A stretch of 64,000 nucleotides of DNA from Bacillus aerolatus (GTDB lineage: Bacteria > Bacillota > Bacilli > Bacillales > Domibacillaceae). Location: assembly GCF_009183655.1 (NCBI RefSeq), contig NZ_WEIO01000001.1:434001-498000 (forward strand), written 5' to 3'. Made by a program: the position numbers and the translations under genes. Of the stretch, positions 40,327 to 50,012 are shown piece after piece. Below the pieces are notes generated by a model. That model saw only the letters and a list, made by a program, of their open reading frames with translations, had not been told where the DNA came from and did no database searches. The stretch's first letter is position 1, and each line of letters begins with the position of its first letter.

Positions 40327-42513
40327 ATGAGCAATGAAAGCGTTTCCGAAAGAAGTCTTGAACCATTATTTTACCCTCGTTCTGTCGCAGTATTAGGAGC
40401 ATCACAAAACCCTAACAAACTCGGTTATATTCAAATAAAAGCATTAATAGATGGCCAATTTGGCGGGGAGATCTTTCCGATCAATCCAAAATCGACAGAA
40501 ATAGAAGGCTTGGCGTGTTACTCCTCCATTACCGATGTACCAAAGCCTGTAGATTTAGCGATATTTTGCGTAAGTGCCAATCAAATTCAGCAAAGTCTTG
40601 AAGAGTGCGCACAGAAAAAAGTAAAAGCTGCCATTATCTTCGCCTCCGGTTTTTCTGAAACTGGCGAAGAGGGGGCAAGGCAGCAGGAAGCTCTTGCCGA
40701 GATTGCTAGAAAGAATGGTATTCGTTTAATTGGCCCGAACTGCGTAGGCATGGTGAATACGCTGAACGGGCTCGTTGGTACCTTTTCACCTGGTGTCATG
40801 GTTCATCCATTAAATGACAATCGTGCTGTTGGATATGTTTCCCAAAGCGGGGCATTCGGCGTTCTTACTTATATGGCGGCAGCCCAGCATGGATTAACAT
40901 TTAACTATTTTGTTACTGTTGGCAACGAAATGGAAACGGAATTTGCGGACATCGTCCAGTATATGGTTCATGATCCGAACACGAAAGTCATCAGCGGCTA
41001 TTTAGAAGGGGCAAAGGATCCGGCTAAGCTGCGCCGGCTGGCGAAAGAAGCGCTTGACTGTAATAAACCAATGATCGTCATGAAGACGGGACGCAGTTCA
41101 GCTGGCAGTCGCGCGGCAGCTTCGCATACTGGATCTTTGGCTGGCGCAGACCAGGTGTATGATGCTTTCTTTAAGCAGACAGGCATGATTAGAGCCAACG
41201 ATTATGAAGAGATCATTTCTTTTTCCAAGCTGTTTCTTTCAGGGAAATTGCCTTCCGGGCGCAACACAGTCATCATTACAAGCTCCGGGGGGAGAGGAAT
41301 CAATGAAGCGGACCGCTGTGAAGCACACGGCCTGAAAATTATTCCGCTCAGAGAAGAAACAAAAGCAAAGATTAAGAAAAATGTTCCATCTTTTGCGAGT
41401 ACTTCTAACCCGATTGATTTAACGGCTGCTGCAGCTGTTACGAATCCAGAATTATTTATCGCGCCGTTACGGGCACTCATTGAAGACCCTGAGATCGATA
41501 ATATCATTTTGACTGAATTTCCGATGCATTGGGATGCCGATCATCCGCTGCTGCAGGAATTTATAGAGATATGTAAAAGCTCGGACAAATTCATTTTTGT
41601 TACTACTTTTCCGCTGCAAGGGATGTCGATTCCTAAAGGAGCTGCTGAAATGGAAAAAAACGGCATTCCGGTAGTAACAGGAGATTTACAGCCGATGTCT
41701 GCTCTCGCCAAGCTAGTGGATTACAGTGAGAAATATCGCCGCAATAAGAATGCGAACGCACTAGCAGAACAGCGTAAGGTTCAGGCAAATGAGTTAAAAG
41801 GCACATTAGAGAGTTTACTGAAGCCAGGTGTTACTTTGAGTGAATTTGAAGCGAGTGAAATATTAGAGCGCTATCAAATTTCAACCGCTCAAAAAGCCCT
41901 CGCCGCTACGGCAGAGGAAGCAGTGCGATGTGCGGAAAGAATTGGTTACCCTGTCGTACTGAAAGTAGACTCTAAGGACATCCCGCATAAAACAGACGCC
42001 GATGCGATTAGACTTTATTTGCAAAATGAACATGAAGTGATTGATGCCTATGCCGATATTTTACGGTCTGCTAAAAAGTACAATCCGGATGCGGTCATTA
42101 ACGGCGTATCAGTTCAGGAAATGCTTCCTAAAGGTATTGAAGTTATCATCGGAGTAACGAAGGACCCAGTCTTTGGTCCGGTCATCATGTTCGGTTTAGG
42201 TGGAATCTTTGTAGAGACGCTCAAAGATGTTTCCTTCAGAGTGGCTCCACTCACTAGGCAGGATGCCGTAGAAATGATTGAGGAAATCAAAGGAAAAGCG
42301 ATTCTTACAGGAGTGCGCGGCCAGGCGCCTGCCGATCGCGAAGCAATTATTGATGTGTTATTGAAAGTATCTGAATTGATTTCTGATTCAGAAGGAATGA
42401 TCGACGAATTAGATATTAATCCGCTCATTGTGTATGAGAATGGCTTGAAAGCAGCGGATGCGCTTATCGTCACGAACAGTCGAGCGGCTGAGAAAACAGA
42501 GATTGGGGGGTAA
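40327..42513 (+). CDS. ADP-forming acyl-CoA synthetase (fused alpha-beta)
   Basis: A 728-aa NDP-forming acyl-CoA synthetase. An N-terminal CoA-binding domain (PRSVAVLGASQNPNKLGYI) is followed by two succinyl-CoA-ligase-like domains (IGPNCVGMVN; GYVSQSGAFG; phospho-His segment SHTGSLAG near 265) and a C-terminal ATP-grasp domain (GYPVVLKVDSKDIPHKTDAD). It is expected to activate a carboxylic acid to its CoA ester, here probably the pathway substrate. GGGGTGA precedes ATG 40327. It is the first gene of the long catabolic cluster; the next gene starts 4 nt after its stop. Confidence 0.88.
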   Translation: MSNESVSERSLEPLFYPRSVAVLGASQNPNKLGYIQIKALIDGQFGGEIFPINPKSTEIEGLACYSSITDVPKPVDLAIFCVSANQIQQSLEECAQKKVKAAIIFASGFSETGEEGARQQEALAEIARKNGIRLIGPNCVGMVNTLNGLVGTFSPGVMVHPLNDNRAVGYVSQSGAFGVLTYMAAAQHGLTFNYFVTVGNEMETEFADIVQYMVHDPNTKVISGYLEGAKDPAKLRRLAKEALDCNKPMIVMKTGRSSAGSRAAASHTGSLAGADQVYDAFFKQTGMIRANDYEEIISFSKLFLSGKLPSGRNTVIITSSGGRGINEADRCEAHGLKIIPLREETKAKIKKNVPSFASTSNPIDLTAAAAVTNPELFIAPLRALIEDPEIDNIILTEFPMHWDADHPLLQEFIEICKSSDKFIFVTTFPLQGMSIPKGAAEMEKNGIPVVTGDLQPMSALAKLVDYSEKYRRNKNANALAEQRKVQANELKGTLESLLKPGVTLSEFEASEILERYQISTAQKALAATAEEAVRCAERIGYPVVLKVDSKDIPHKTDADAIRLYLQNEHEVIDAYADILRSAKKYNPDAVINGVSVQEMLPKGIEVIIGVTKDPVFGPVIMFGLGGIFVETLKDVSFRVAPLTRQDAVEMIEEIKGKAILTGVRGQAPADREAIIDVLLKVSELISDSEGMIDELDINPLIVYENGLKAADALIVTNSRAAEKTEIGG

Positions 42514-42517
42514 AAGA

Positions 42518-42949
42518 ATGGGTTTAGACAACAGCATTGTCGGCTTAACAGGGCCGGAATTTACATTTGAAGTGGAGAAAAGGCATATTCGACAGTTTGT
42601 CCAGGCTATTGGCGACAAAAATCCATTGTATGTCGATGAGGCATACGCGGCCGGCACGCCATATGGCGGAATTATTGCCCCACCTACTTTTCCAATTGCC
42701 ATTGGGGTGGAAGGTGAAAGTATCGACCTTGAGCTTGATCAGAAAAGAATGCTGCATGGCGAGCAGGAATTCATTTATAACCGTCCGATCAGGCCGGGAG
42801 ACCGTTTGACCTGCCAAATGAAAGTAGCTGATTTATATGAAAAGGAAGGAAGAAGCGGCAAAATGCAGTGCTTAGTTCTTGATACGGAAATCAAAGATGA
42901 AAACGGCAAACAAGTAGCAATTAGCCGGACAAACATTATTTACCGCTAA
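42518..42949 (+). CDS. MaoC-like protein, non-catalytic type (ChsH2-N-like)
   Basis: A 143-aa hotdog-fold FAS1-type dehydratase/MaoC N-terminal protein. The hydratase motif is degenerate: AIGDKNPLYVDEAYA has Tyr where active R-hydratases have His (NPLH). It probably forms a heteromer with the active MaoC encoded 47 nt downstream, as ChsH2 does with ChsH1. The ATG at 42518 is chosen (GGGGGG upstream, 4 nt after the previous stop) over a longer in-frame start inside the ligase gene. Confidence 0.78.
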   Translation: MGLDNSIVGLTGPEFTFEVEKRHIRQFVQAIGDKNPLYVDEAYAAGTPYGGIIAPPTFPIAIGVEGESIDLELDQKRMLHGEQEFIYNRPIRPGDRLTCQMKVADLYEKEGRSGKMQCLVLDTEIKDENGKQVAISRTNIIYR

Positions 42950-42996
42950 AAATAGAGAAAGTATTCGAGTTTTTAAAAGGGAAGGAGGCGCCGCAA

Positions 42997-43413
42997 TTGC
43001 TGAAATATAATGACTTGCAAGAGGGACAGGTATTGAAGCCGCTCGTAAAGCCGGCTGTTACAAAGGTACAACTCGTGAAATATGCCGGAGCTTCCGGAGA
43101 TTTCAATCCGTTGCATACAGACGATGAATTTGCCCAAAGCATTGGAATGCCCGGTGTTATTGCACATGGAATGCTTGTTATGGGCTTCCTGGGTGAATAT
43201 GTAATGCACATAGCCGGCACTAAAGCCGAGCCGACAAATTTTCGCATGAGGTTTGGGGCGATAACAAGACCGGGGGATGAAATTACTTGTTCTGCGGCTG
43301 TCCGCAATATTTACGAAGAAGATAGCAAACAATATGCCGATTTAGAGATAAAAGCTGAAAAGGCACCTGGGAAGGTTGTCGGCTCAGGTCAAGCAACTTT
43401 GCGTTTTTTCTAA
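42997..43413 (+). CDS. MaoC-like enoyl-CoA hydratase, catalytic (ChsH1-like)
   Basis: A 138-aa hotdog-fold hydratase with an intact R-hydratase motif: YAGASGDFNPLHTDDEFAQS (Asp and His), then GVIAHGMLVMGFL. It adds water across an enoyl-CoA double bond. The start is TTG with a strong GAAGGAGG site. Paired with the preceding degenerate MaoC protein it would form a ChsH1/ChsH2-like dimer. Tight spacing places it in one operon with the aldolase. Confidence 0.82.
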   Translation: MLKYNDLQEGQVLKPLVKPAVTKVQLVKYAGASGDFNPLHTDDEFAQSIGMPGVIAHGMLVMGFLGEYVMHIAGTKAEPTNFRMRFGAITRPGDEITCSAAVRNIYEEDSKQYADLEIKAEKAPGKVVGSGQATLRFF

Positions 43414-43433
43414 AATGAAAAGGGGTGTTTTTC

Positions 43434-44597
43434 GTGGCACAAATAAAAGACCGCTATGCCATCGTTGGCGTAGGAGAAAGTGAGCGATCAAAGAATTCGG
43501 GCACGACACCGCTGCATCTTGCGCTAGATGCGGCGCGGGCCGCCATTCAAGATGCCGGCCTTGAGGCGAAGGATATCGACGGGTTTATGAGCTATAGCGA
43601 GAATGACTCTTGTACTTCCCATCAGCTGGCTACTTATTTAGGCGTTCGCCCGAAATATGTAAAAGACATTATGGGTGGTGGCAGCAGCACGGAGATGTTA
43701 ATTGCGGACGCGATCGGGTTAATTGAAACAGGCCAAGTAAATACTGTGCTCATTTACCGCTCGATGAATGGACGCTCCGGGGTTAGGATGGGCGGCGGCG
43801 GATGGGACGTCAATATGTTACAGTCCGCTATTGACGGCGGCAGCTTTATTATTCCTTACGGAGCAGGGGGACCGGCTCAATGGTTTGGACTTTTCGCTAC
43901 CCGGCATATGCACGAGACGGGACTTACACAAGAGCATTTAGGCCATGTGTGCGTCAGTTTTTACGAGCATGCCCAGCGCAACCCGAAAGCTTACTTTTAC
44001 GGAAAGCCGTTAACGATGGAGCAATACAAAGAAACGCCGTACTTAAGCTATCCATTCAATAAACATGATTTTTGCCTTGAATCAGATGAAGCGAACGCTA
44101 TTATCGTGACGTCAGCTGAAAGAGCGAAGGATTGCCAGTCGAGACCGGTTTATATTATGGGAATAGCTGCCCGGCAATGTGTGTCCCACTCGCACTACTG
44201 GTCAGACTTGACGGAGGTAGCGGCTGATTATGTAGCAGATGATGTATATAAAAAGGCCGGCGTGAAACCGGAGGATCTTGATGTTGCATCGATTTACGAT
44301 TGCTATAGCTGGGTTGTCCTGCGGCAGCTGGAGGCTTACGGTATTGCTCCCCGCGGGGAAGTAGGCGACTTTGTCGCAGCAGGAAACCTACGGCTGGGCG
44401 GAAAGCTGCCAAGCAATACAGCGGGCGGCATGCTCTCAGAAGGCTACACGCATGGGATGAATAATGTTCTCGAAATTGTCCGCCAGATCCGCCATGAATA
44501 TAAGGGAACGGACCGGCAAGTAGAAAACTGTGAAATCGGCCTTTGCACCGGCTGGGCGGGCCCGGATATTGCCGGCGCTATGATTCTTAGAAACTAG
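43434..44597 (+). CDS. Thiolase-fold aldolase, Ltp2-like
   Basis: A 387-aa thiolase-superfamily protein that lacks thiolase catalytic residues. The nucleophile position reads GGGSSTEML (Ser, no Cys) and the GHP motif is replaced by EGYTHG. Two tyrosines, Y288 (ASIYDCY) and Y338 (EGYTHG), are exactly 50 residues apart, the spacing I recall for the catalytic Tyr pair of the steroid aldolase Ltp2 (294/344). It is therefore predicted to cleave a beta-hydroxyacyl-CoA by retro-aldol reaction with the DUF35 partner encoded next. GTG 43434 fits the GGGGTG site. A non-catalytic lipid-transfer thiolase is the alternative. Confidence 0.8.
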   Translation: MAQIKDRYAIVGVGESERSKNSGTTPLHLALDAARAAIQDAGLEAKDIDGFMSYSENDSCTSHQLATYLGVRPKYVKDIMGGGSSTEMLIADAIGLIETGQVNTVLIYRSMNGRSGVRMGGGGWDVNMLQSAIDGGSFIIPYGAGGPAQWFGLFATRHMHETGLTQEHLGHVCVSFYEHAQRNPKAYFYGKPLTMEQYKETPYLSYPFNKHDFCLESDEANAIIVTSAERAKDCQSRPVYIMGIAARQCVSHSHYWSDLTEVAADYVADDVYKKAGVKPEDLDVASIYDCYSWVVLRQLEAYGIAPRGEVGDFVAAGNLRLGGKLPSNTAGGMLSEGYTHGMNNVLEIVRQIRHEYKGTDRQVENCEIGLCTGWAGPDIAGAMILRN

Positions 44598-44608
44598 GAG
44601 GGGAAACA

Positions 44609-45025
44609 ATGGACTATCAAAAGCCAATACCGTTAAAAAATCAGGATAATCATCCATATTGGGATGCGGCCGACCGCCGTGAACTGTTGATCCAAAAGTG
44701 TGAAAGCTGTCAGCACTATTCACATCCGCCTGGACCAGCGTGTGCTAAATGCGGCAGCACTGAACTCAGTTGGGAAAATCTTGGAAGTGAAGTGAAGGGA
44801 ACAGTCTATTCATTTATTGTTTCCTACCGGCCGTTCCTGCCCGGATTCCAAGATGATCCCCCGCTTGTCATTGCTACTGTAGAGCTTGAAAAAGCCCCGC
44901 AGGTCAAGCTGATTGCCAATGTGCTAGATTGCAATCCCGAAGAAGTAAATATTGGGATGAATGTGAAAATGACATGGCAGGACATTAAGGAAGGGCGCGC
45001 TCTTCCCCAATGGATTCCTGCGTAA
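44609..45025 (+). CDS. DUF35 OB-fold protein with zinc ribbon
   Basis: A 138-aa protein with the rubredoxin-like zinc ribbon CESCQHYSHPPGPACAKCGS (about 31-50), then an OB-fold (VKGTVYSFIVSYRPFLPGFQ). DUF35 proteins bind acyl-CoA and activate thiolase-fold partners; in steroid degradation ChsH2-DUF35 is required by Ltp2. Here the DUF35 part is free-standing instead of fused to a MaoC domain. It begins 11 nt after the aldolase stop. Confidence 0.88.
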   Translation: MDYQKPIPLKNQDNHPYWDAADRRELLIQKCESCQHYSHPPGPACAKCGSTELSWENLGSEVKGTVYSFIVSYRPFLPGFQDDPPLVIATVELEKAPQVKLIANVLDCNPEEVNIGMNVKMTWQDIKEGRALPQWIPA

Positions 45026-45061
45026 ACTTATAGCTGTTTGATTTGAAAGGGGAGAAAACGA

Positions 45062-46258
45062 ATGGATTTTTCTTTTACAAAAAAAGAAGAAGCATTTCGC
45101 CAGGAGCTGCGTACATGGCTTGAAAGCAATTTGCCTGACGGCTGGTTGGAGGGGAAGAGAGACATTCCGGAAGACGAAAAGGAATACTCCGAGTTTTTGA
45201 GAAACTGGCAAAAAAAGCTATATGAAGGCGGATGGGCAGCGATCGCGTGGCCGGAAAAATACGGCGGACGGGCGGCAACCTTAATGGAGGAGATTATTTA
45301 TCAGCAAGAAATGGTGCGCGTCAAAGCTCCTCCACTCGTGAATTATGTCGGTATTCATATGGTCGGCCCAACACTGATGCAAATCGGGATGGAAGAACAG
45401 AAGGAAGCGTATATCGAAAAAATACTAACCGGTGAAGAAGTATGGTGTCAAGGCTATTCAGAACCTAACGCCGGATCGGATTTAACCGCTATTCAAACAT
45501 CGGCTGTCCGCGATGGGGACCGCTGGAAAATTAATGGACAAAAGGTGTGGACGAGCTTCGGCCATTTGGCTGACCGCTGTTTCCTCCTCGCAAGAACAAG
45601 CCGCGGGGAAAAGAAGCATAAGGGAATTACTGTTTTTCTTTTAGATATGAATCAGCCGGGCGTAGAAACGCGGCCGATCATTCAGATGGACGGCAAGCAT
45701 GACTTTAATGAAGTGTATTTGGAGGATGCCGTTGCTTACGATGCAGATATTGTTGGTGAAGTGGATGAAGGCTGGCGAGTGATGATCGCGCTGTTAATGC
45801 ATGAAAGATCAGGCATTGGAGCACAGGTGTTCACACTGGAACAGCAGTTTGAGGATTTGGTCGTACTGGCGAAAGAGGTACAGGAAGACGGCCAGCCTTT
45901 AATTAAAAATCCGTTTACCCGTAAAGCGATGGTTGATTTATATACCCGTTCTCGGGGCTCACTTTTAAATTATTACCGAAATTTGACGAAGACGTTGAAA
46001 AATGGGCAGCCGAGTGCAGAAGGGTCGATGGATAAACTCATAGTGAGCGAGTTGACGAAAGAGCTGTTTTCCCAATCGCTGTCCATGCAAGGGCATAAAG
46101 GTGTGCTATGGAAAGAGGATGCGGTTTTTGGAGATTCCTATTGGCAGGATAACTATTTGTATTCATTCGGGATGACGATTGGCGGAGGAACGAGCGAAGT
46201 GCAGAAAAACACAATCGGAGAACGCATTCTCGGCTTGCCGAAGGATCTCGGACGCTAG
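45062..46258 (+). CDS. Acyl-CoA dehydrogenase, subunit or enzyme 1
   Basis: A 398-aa FAD-dependent acyl-CoA dehydrogenase. Signatures are WCQGYSEPNAGSDLTAIQTS (FAD/substrate loop), WTSFGHLADRCFLLART and the C-terminal GGGTSEVQKNTIGERILGLP. It is similar to actinobacterial FadE types acting on bulky or branched acyl chains. It lies 20 nt before a second, divergent dehydrogenase; such tandem pairs often form alpha2-beta2 enzymes (ChsE1/ChsE2). Electrons go to the ETF encoded downstream. Confidence 0.88.
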   Translation: MDFSFTKKEEAFRQELRTWLESNLPDGWLEGKRDIPEDEKEYSEFLRNWQKKLYEGGWAAIAWPEKYGGRAATLMEEIIYQQEMVRVKAPPLVNYVGIHMVGPTLMQIGMEEQKEAYIEKILTGEEVWCQGYSEPNAGSDLTAIQTSAVRDGDRWKINGQKVWTSFGHLADRCFLLARTSRGEKKHKGITVFLLDMNQPGVETRPIIQMDGKHDFNEVYLEDAVAYDADIVGEVDEGWRVMIALLMHERSGIGAQVFTLEQQFEDLVVLAKEVQEDGQPLIKNPFTRKAMVDLYTRSRGSLLNYYRNLTKTLKNGQPSAEGSMDKLIVSELTKELFSQSLSMQGHKGVLWKEDAVFGDSYWQDNYLYSFGMTIGGGTSEVQKNTIGERILGLPKDLGR

Positions 46259-46278
46259 ACATAATGGAGGTGGCGTAA

Positions 46279-47442
46279 ATGGATTTTTCATTAAGTGAAG
46301 AACAGGAAATGTTCCGCGGCTACGTGAACAAGTACTTAAATAATATGGGCCATACAAAAGTAGCCCGTGAATTTATAAAAGGAGAGACGGAATCTTACGA
46401 AACGATTGTTGCCGGGCTGGCTGAACTCGGCTGCACAAGCATCAATATTCCTGAAGAATATGGCGGCATGGGGCTCGGAGCGCTTGATTTGGTACCTGTA
46501 CTTGAAGAGCTGGGCCGCAGTGTCCTGCCCGGTCTCTATTTAGAAACGAACAGCTTTGCCGTAACCGTGCTTGAAAGGTTCGGTTCGGAAAGTCAAAAGC
46601 AAAAGTATTTGCCGGCGATCGCAGAAGGCACCCACACCTTCTCGATTGCCTGGCTTGAGCCGGGCGGCAGCTACGGTCCTGCTGATATCCAGATGATGGC
46701 TTCTTTAGAGGGAGACTCTATCCGGCTGGGTGGAACAAAAACGCTGGTGCCGGATGCTGAACTGGCCAGCAGCTTAATTCTTCCCGTGCGAACAGGCAGA
46801 GGAAGCGGCGAAGAAGGAATTTCACTAGTGATCTTAGATCTTGCTGATACGGACATAGCATTGCAGAGACAAAGAAATATTGATGACAGCCGGCATTTAG
46901 CAGAAATCACACTCGATCCTATCCGGATTTCCCAGGAACAAATCATTGGGCCGCTTCATAAAGGGTGGGATGTTTTGCAGGAAGGATTGCTCGCTGTAAA
47001 TGCTGCTCTTGCTTCCATCATGGTTGGCGGAGTCGAAGCGGTCGTAGATATGGCTGCCGAGTACGCAAAAATCCGTGAACAGTTCGGTCAGCCGATTGGG
47101 CGCTTTCAGGCGATTAAGCATAAAATCGTCGATATGAAAGTTGATCTCGAGATAGCCCGCTCTCTCGCTTATTACGCAAACTGGGCGCTGGAAAACGAGG
47201 CTGAAGACCGAGTGCAGGCGATAGTGTGTGCCCGGCTGTTTGCAGCAGAAGCATACAACAAGGCAGCCGCCGATAATATTCAAATTCATGGCGGGATCGG
47301 ATTTACCGAAGAAATTGACTGCCATCTCTATGTCAAACGTGCCCGTTTTTATGAAAATTACTTGGGAAGCACACAGTCGTATTATGAAAAGGCGGCTGCT
47401 GCCTTAGGCTGGTGCGAACCAGAAAAAGTGAAACAATTTTAA
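46279..47442 (+). CDS. Acyl-CoA dehydrogenase, subunit or enzyme 2
   Basis: A 387-aa acyl-CoA dehydrogenase of the more divergent kind: MDFSLSEEQEMFRGYVNKYL, IPEEYGGMGLGALDLVPVLE, then IREQFGQPIGRFQAIKHKIV and IQIHGGIGFTEEID. The middle FAD loop (FSIAWLEPGGSYGPADIQ) departs from the consensus. This fits the partner subunit of a heteromeric enzyme that shares FAD sites with the preceding protein. It is the last gene of the compact part of the operon; 240 nt follow. Confidence 0.85.
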   Translation: MDFSLSEEQEMFRGYVNKYLNNMGHTKVAREFIKGETESYETIVAGLAELGCTSINIPEEYGGMGLGALDLVPVLEELGRSVLPGLYLETNSFAVTVLERFGSESQKQKYLPAIAEGTHTFSIAWLEPGGSYGPADIQMMASLEGDSIRLGGTKTLVPDAELASSLILPVRTGRGSGEEGISLVILDLADTDIALQRQRNIDDSRHLAEITLDPIRISQEQIIGPLHKGWDVLQEGLLAVNAALASIMVGGVEAVVDMAAEYAKIREQFGQPIGRFQAIKHKIVDMKVDLEIARSLAYYANWALENEAEDRVQAIVCARLFAAEAYNKAAADNIQIHGGIGFTEEIDCHLYVKRARFYENYLGSTQSYYEKAAAALGWCEPEKVKQF

Positions 47443-47684
47443 TGCGTAAAAAGCAAAAAACTGTTTCAAGAAAGAAATTAGAGAGTTTTATATACAGTTG
47501 ATTATTTCCGTTTATGAAAAATGCCCATGTAAAAACATCTGTTATTAAAAGGGGATATGTGGAGGACAGCTGAGCCGGCTGCTTTGGCTTCCAAGCAGGT
47601 AAAATAGCAAGGGCGGGTGCTGTTCCCCGCCTAATCTTAATTGTGTAAAGGATCACGGGCCTTTTAAAACAAGGAGGAAAGTTA

Positions 47685-49097
47685 ATGGAAGAAAATTCAG
47701 TGAGGAAAGCCTTTCATTTTTTGTGCCTTGGAATTCTTCTTGTTGTTTTTGCTGAAGCCACACATATACCCGCCTATCCTAAAATGCTCGAAAACTTCGG
47801 TTTAGGCGCAGGGTATTCAGTTTATATGCAATTGGGATTTGCGTTAGGGTTAACAGGCTTCCAGCCGCTGATGGGATGGGTGTCAGATTCGTTCGGACAA
47901 AAAATAGTCATCCTTTTTGGAGCGGCCTGTATGGCAATCGGTTCACTTTTAATCGCTACTGCTCCTGTTTTTTGGGTATTGGTTGCGGGTTTGTTCTTAA
48001 AAGGGTTTTCCGGAGCCGCCGTCATTCCTGCAGGTGTAAGCTTTGTAGGAAGATATTTTACAGGCGAGCAGCGGGGAAAAATGATGGGGCTGTATGGGTT
48101 TTATACAGTCATTGGCGGTTTGGCAGGGCCGCTTCTGAGCGGAATATTTGTTGACCGCTTTGGCTGGTCTTCTATTTTCCTTCTGTGTACTGCATTTGGT
48201 GTTATTTCCTTGTTGCTGTTTGCTTATGGTGTGCCGAATGTAAAAGGAGAGAAAACTGAATATTTGGATTTCGGTGGTGTTATCCTAGTCTTCTTAATAT
48301 TAGGAGGGCTTTTAACCGTACCTACGTTTATTAACAATTACGGAATTTCCTCTTGGATGTGGGTTCCTGCTTTTGTTGTTTCTGTTATCTCCTTTGCCTT
48401 GCTGCTTGTTGTTGAGAAAAGACAGAAAAAGCCTCTGCTTGATATTGACTATGCAAAGACGAGAAACTTCTGGGTGCCTTCGGTTATTGCTGTCATTATG
48501 TATATGTCATTTAGCAGCGTCATGTATTTATTAACGTTCTTTGTTCAAAGTGTGCAAGGGAAGCCTTCAACAGTTGTCGGCTTGTTGCAGCTTCCGCTCT
48601 TTTTAACGATGGCACTGGCCAACTTATTGAGCGGTCGATTAATGGGTAAGCTCTCAGCCCGGACATTAATTGGCGCGAGCATTAGTCTGCTCGTTATTGG
48701 GATCGGTATGCTGACGATTGCGAAGATCGATACTTCCTTTCTCTATTTATTCCTGTCTATGAGCTTGATTGGCACAGCGATCGGTACGGTTGGTCCGGTC
48801 GTAAAATCCGTGATTGTATCAAAAGCCAATGAATCCCGTCTTGGGGTCATTTCGTTCACATACATTACGATCGAGAACGTTGCTTCTCGTGTGGGTGCCT
48901 CTTTTGCGCTTGTCACGTTCGCATTGTTTGCGGCGGGAGGAAACTCAGTAGGAGCACTTTCAACGACGGCTCTTTTATTAACTGTTTTTACCGTGGCAGC
49001 CTTCTTATTCCTTATCCTCATTCCTAAAAGAACAGCAGGCATTCAAGAAGGAACAGCAGGTCTGCTCGAAGATAAAAAAGACACTGAAATTATTTAG
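47685..49097 (+). CDS. MFS transporter, DHA-type (14-helix)
   Basis: A 470-aa major facilitator with about 12-14 helices. The MFS signature after helix 2 is GWVSDSFGQKIVILFG. AAGGAGG precedes ATG. It is placed inside the catabolic cluster, between the dehydrogenases and ETF genes, so substrate uptake or product export is likely. The upstream 240 nt hold a GGCGGG/CCCGCC hairpin (47612-47632) that may modulate readthrough. The substrate is unknown. Confidence 0.82.
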   Translation: MEENSVRKAFHFLCLGILLVVFAEATHIPAYPKMLENFGLGAGYSVYMQLGFALGLTGFQPLMGWVSDSFGQKIVILFGAACMAIGSLLIATAPVFWVLVAGLFLKGFSGAAVIPAGVSFVGRYFTGEQRGKMMGLYGFYTVIGGLAGPLLSGIFVDRFGWSSIFLLCTAFGVISLLLFAYGVPNVKGEKTEYLDFGGVILVFLILGGLLTVPTFINNYGISSWMWVPAFVVSVISFALLLVVEKRQKKPLLDIDYAKTRNFWVPSVIAVIMYMSFSSVMYLLTFFVQSVQGKPSTVVGLLQLPLFLTMALANLLSGRLMGKLSARTLIGASISLLVIGIGMLTIAKIDTSFLYLFLSMSLIGTAIGTVGPVVKSVIVSKANESRLGVISFTYITIENVASRVGASFALVTFALFAAGGNSVGALSTTALLLTVFTVAAFLFLILIPKRTAGIQEGTAGLLEDKKDTEII

Positions 49098-49184
49098 AAA
49101 ACCTTATCGGCTGCAAAGTATGTACCTATTGCCAGCTGTAATTTGTTACTTGTATTAAATTAAATTTTGTCCGGAGGGGTTTAC

Positions 49185-49958
49185 ATGAATACTTATGTTC
49201 TGTTGAAAAGAACATTCGATACAGAAGAAACCATTCAGCTTTCTAATGGAAAAATCAACGAAGAAGGCGCTGAGTTTATTATTAACCCGTATGACGAATA
49301 CGCGGTTGAAGAAGCAATACAAGTGCGCGACGTTCAGGGCGGGGAAGTCACGGTCGTGTCTGTCGGAAACGAAGAAGCGGAAAAACAGCTGCGAACCGCT
49401 TTAGCAATGGGAGCGGATCAGGCCGTACTGATTAATAGTGAAGAGGACATTGAAAACGGCGACCAGTACACGACCGCGAAAATAATCGCTGAATATTTAA
49501 AGGACAAAGCGGCAGATTTGATTATTGCGGGAAATGTAGCGATTGACAGCGGCTCTGGTCAAGTAGGTCCCCGTGTCGCTGAAATGCTCGGAATCCCTGC
49601 AATCACAACGATTACAAATCTTGAAATCGACGGCAGTCGTGTAACAGTCGTTCGCGATATCGAAGGGGATTCTGAAACGATTGAAGCCTCTCTCCCTCTG
49701 CTGGTCACGGCCCAGCAAGGCTTAAATGAACCGCGCTATCCTTCCCTACCGGGGATTATGAAAGCAAAAAAGAAGCCGCTTGAAGAGCTGGAGCTGGATG
49801 ATATAGACCTCGATGAAGACGATATCGAGCCGAAAACAAAAACAATTGAAGTATTCCTGCCGCCGAAAAAAGAGGCAGGGAAGGTGTTAACCGGAGAAAT
49901 GAATGAGCAGGTAAGTGAACTCGTCCAGCTGCTGCGCAGCGAGGCAAAAGTCATTTAA
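49185..49958 (+). CDS. etfB: Electron transfer flavoprotein, beta subunit
   Basis: A 257-aa ETF beta. It starts MNTYVLLKRTFDTEETIQLS (CVK-type first strand, here VLLKRT), with EFIINPYDEYAVEEAIQVRD and the AMP-binding GNVAIDSGSGQVGPRVAEML. It accepts electrons from acyl-CoA dehydrogenases. The ATG at 49185 has GGAGGGG at good spacing; an upstream in-frame start lacks one. It pairs with the alpha subunit 54 nt downstream. Confidence 0.9.
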   Translation: MNTYVLLKRTFDTEETIQLSNGKINEEGAEFIINPYDEYAVEEAIQVRDVQGGEVTVVSVGNEEAEKQLRTALAMGADQAVLINSEEDIENGDQYTTAKIIAEYLKDKAADLIIAGNVAIDSGSGQVGPRVAEMLGIPAITTITNLEIDGSRVTVVRDIEGDSETIEASLPLLVTAQQGLNEPRYPSLPGIMKAKKKPLEELELDDIDLDEDDIEPKTKTIEVFLPPKKEAGKVLTGEMNEQVSELVQLLRSEAKVI

Positions 49959-50012
49959 TAAAAAGCAAACAGCAGATCATCGAAATCAAACAAGGTATAG
50001 GAGGTTTTTATA

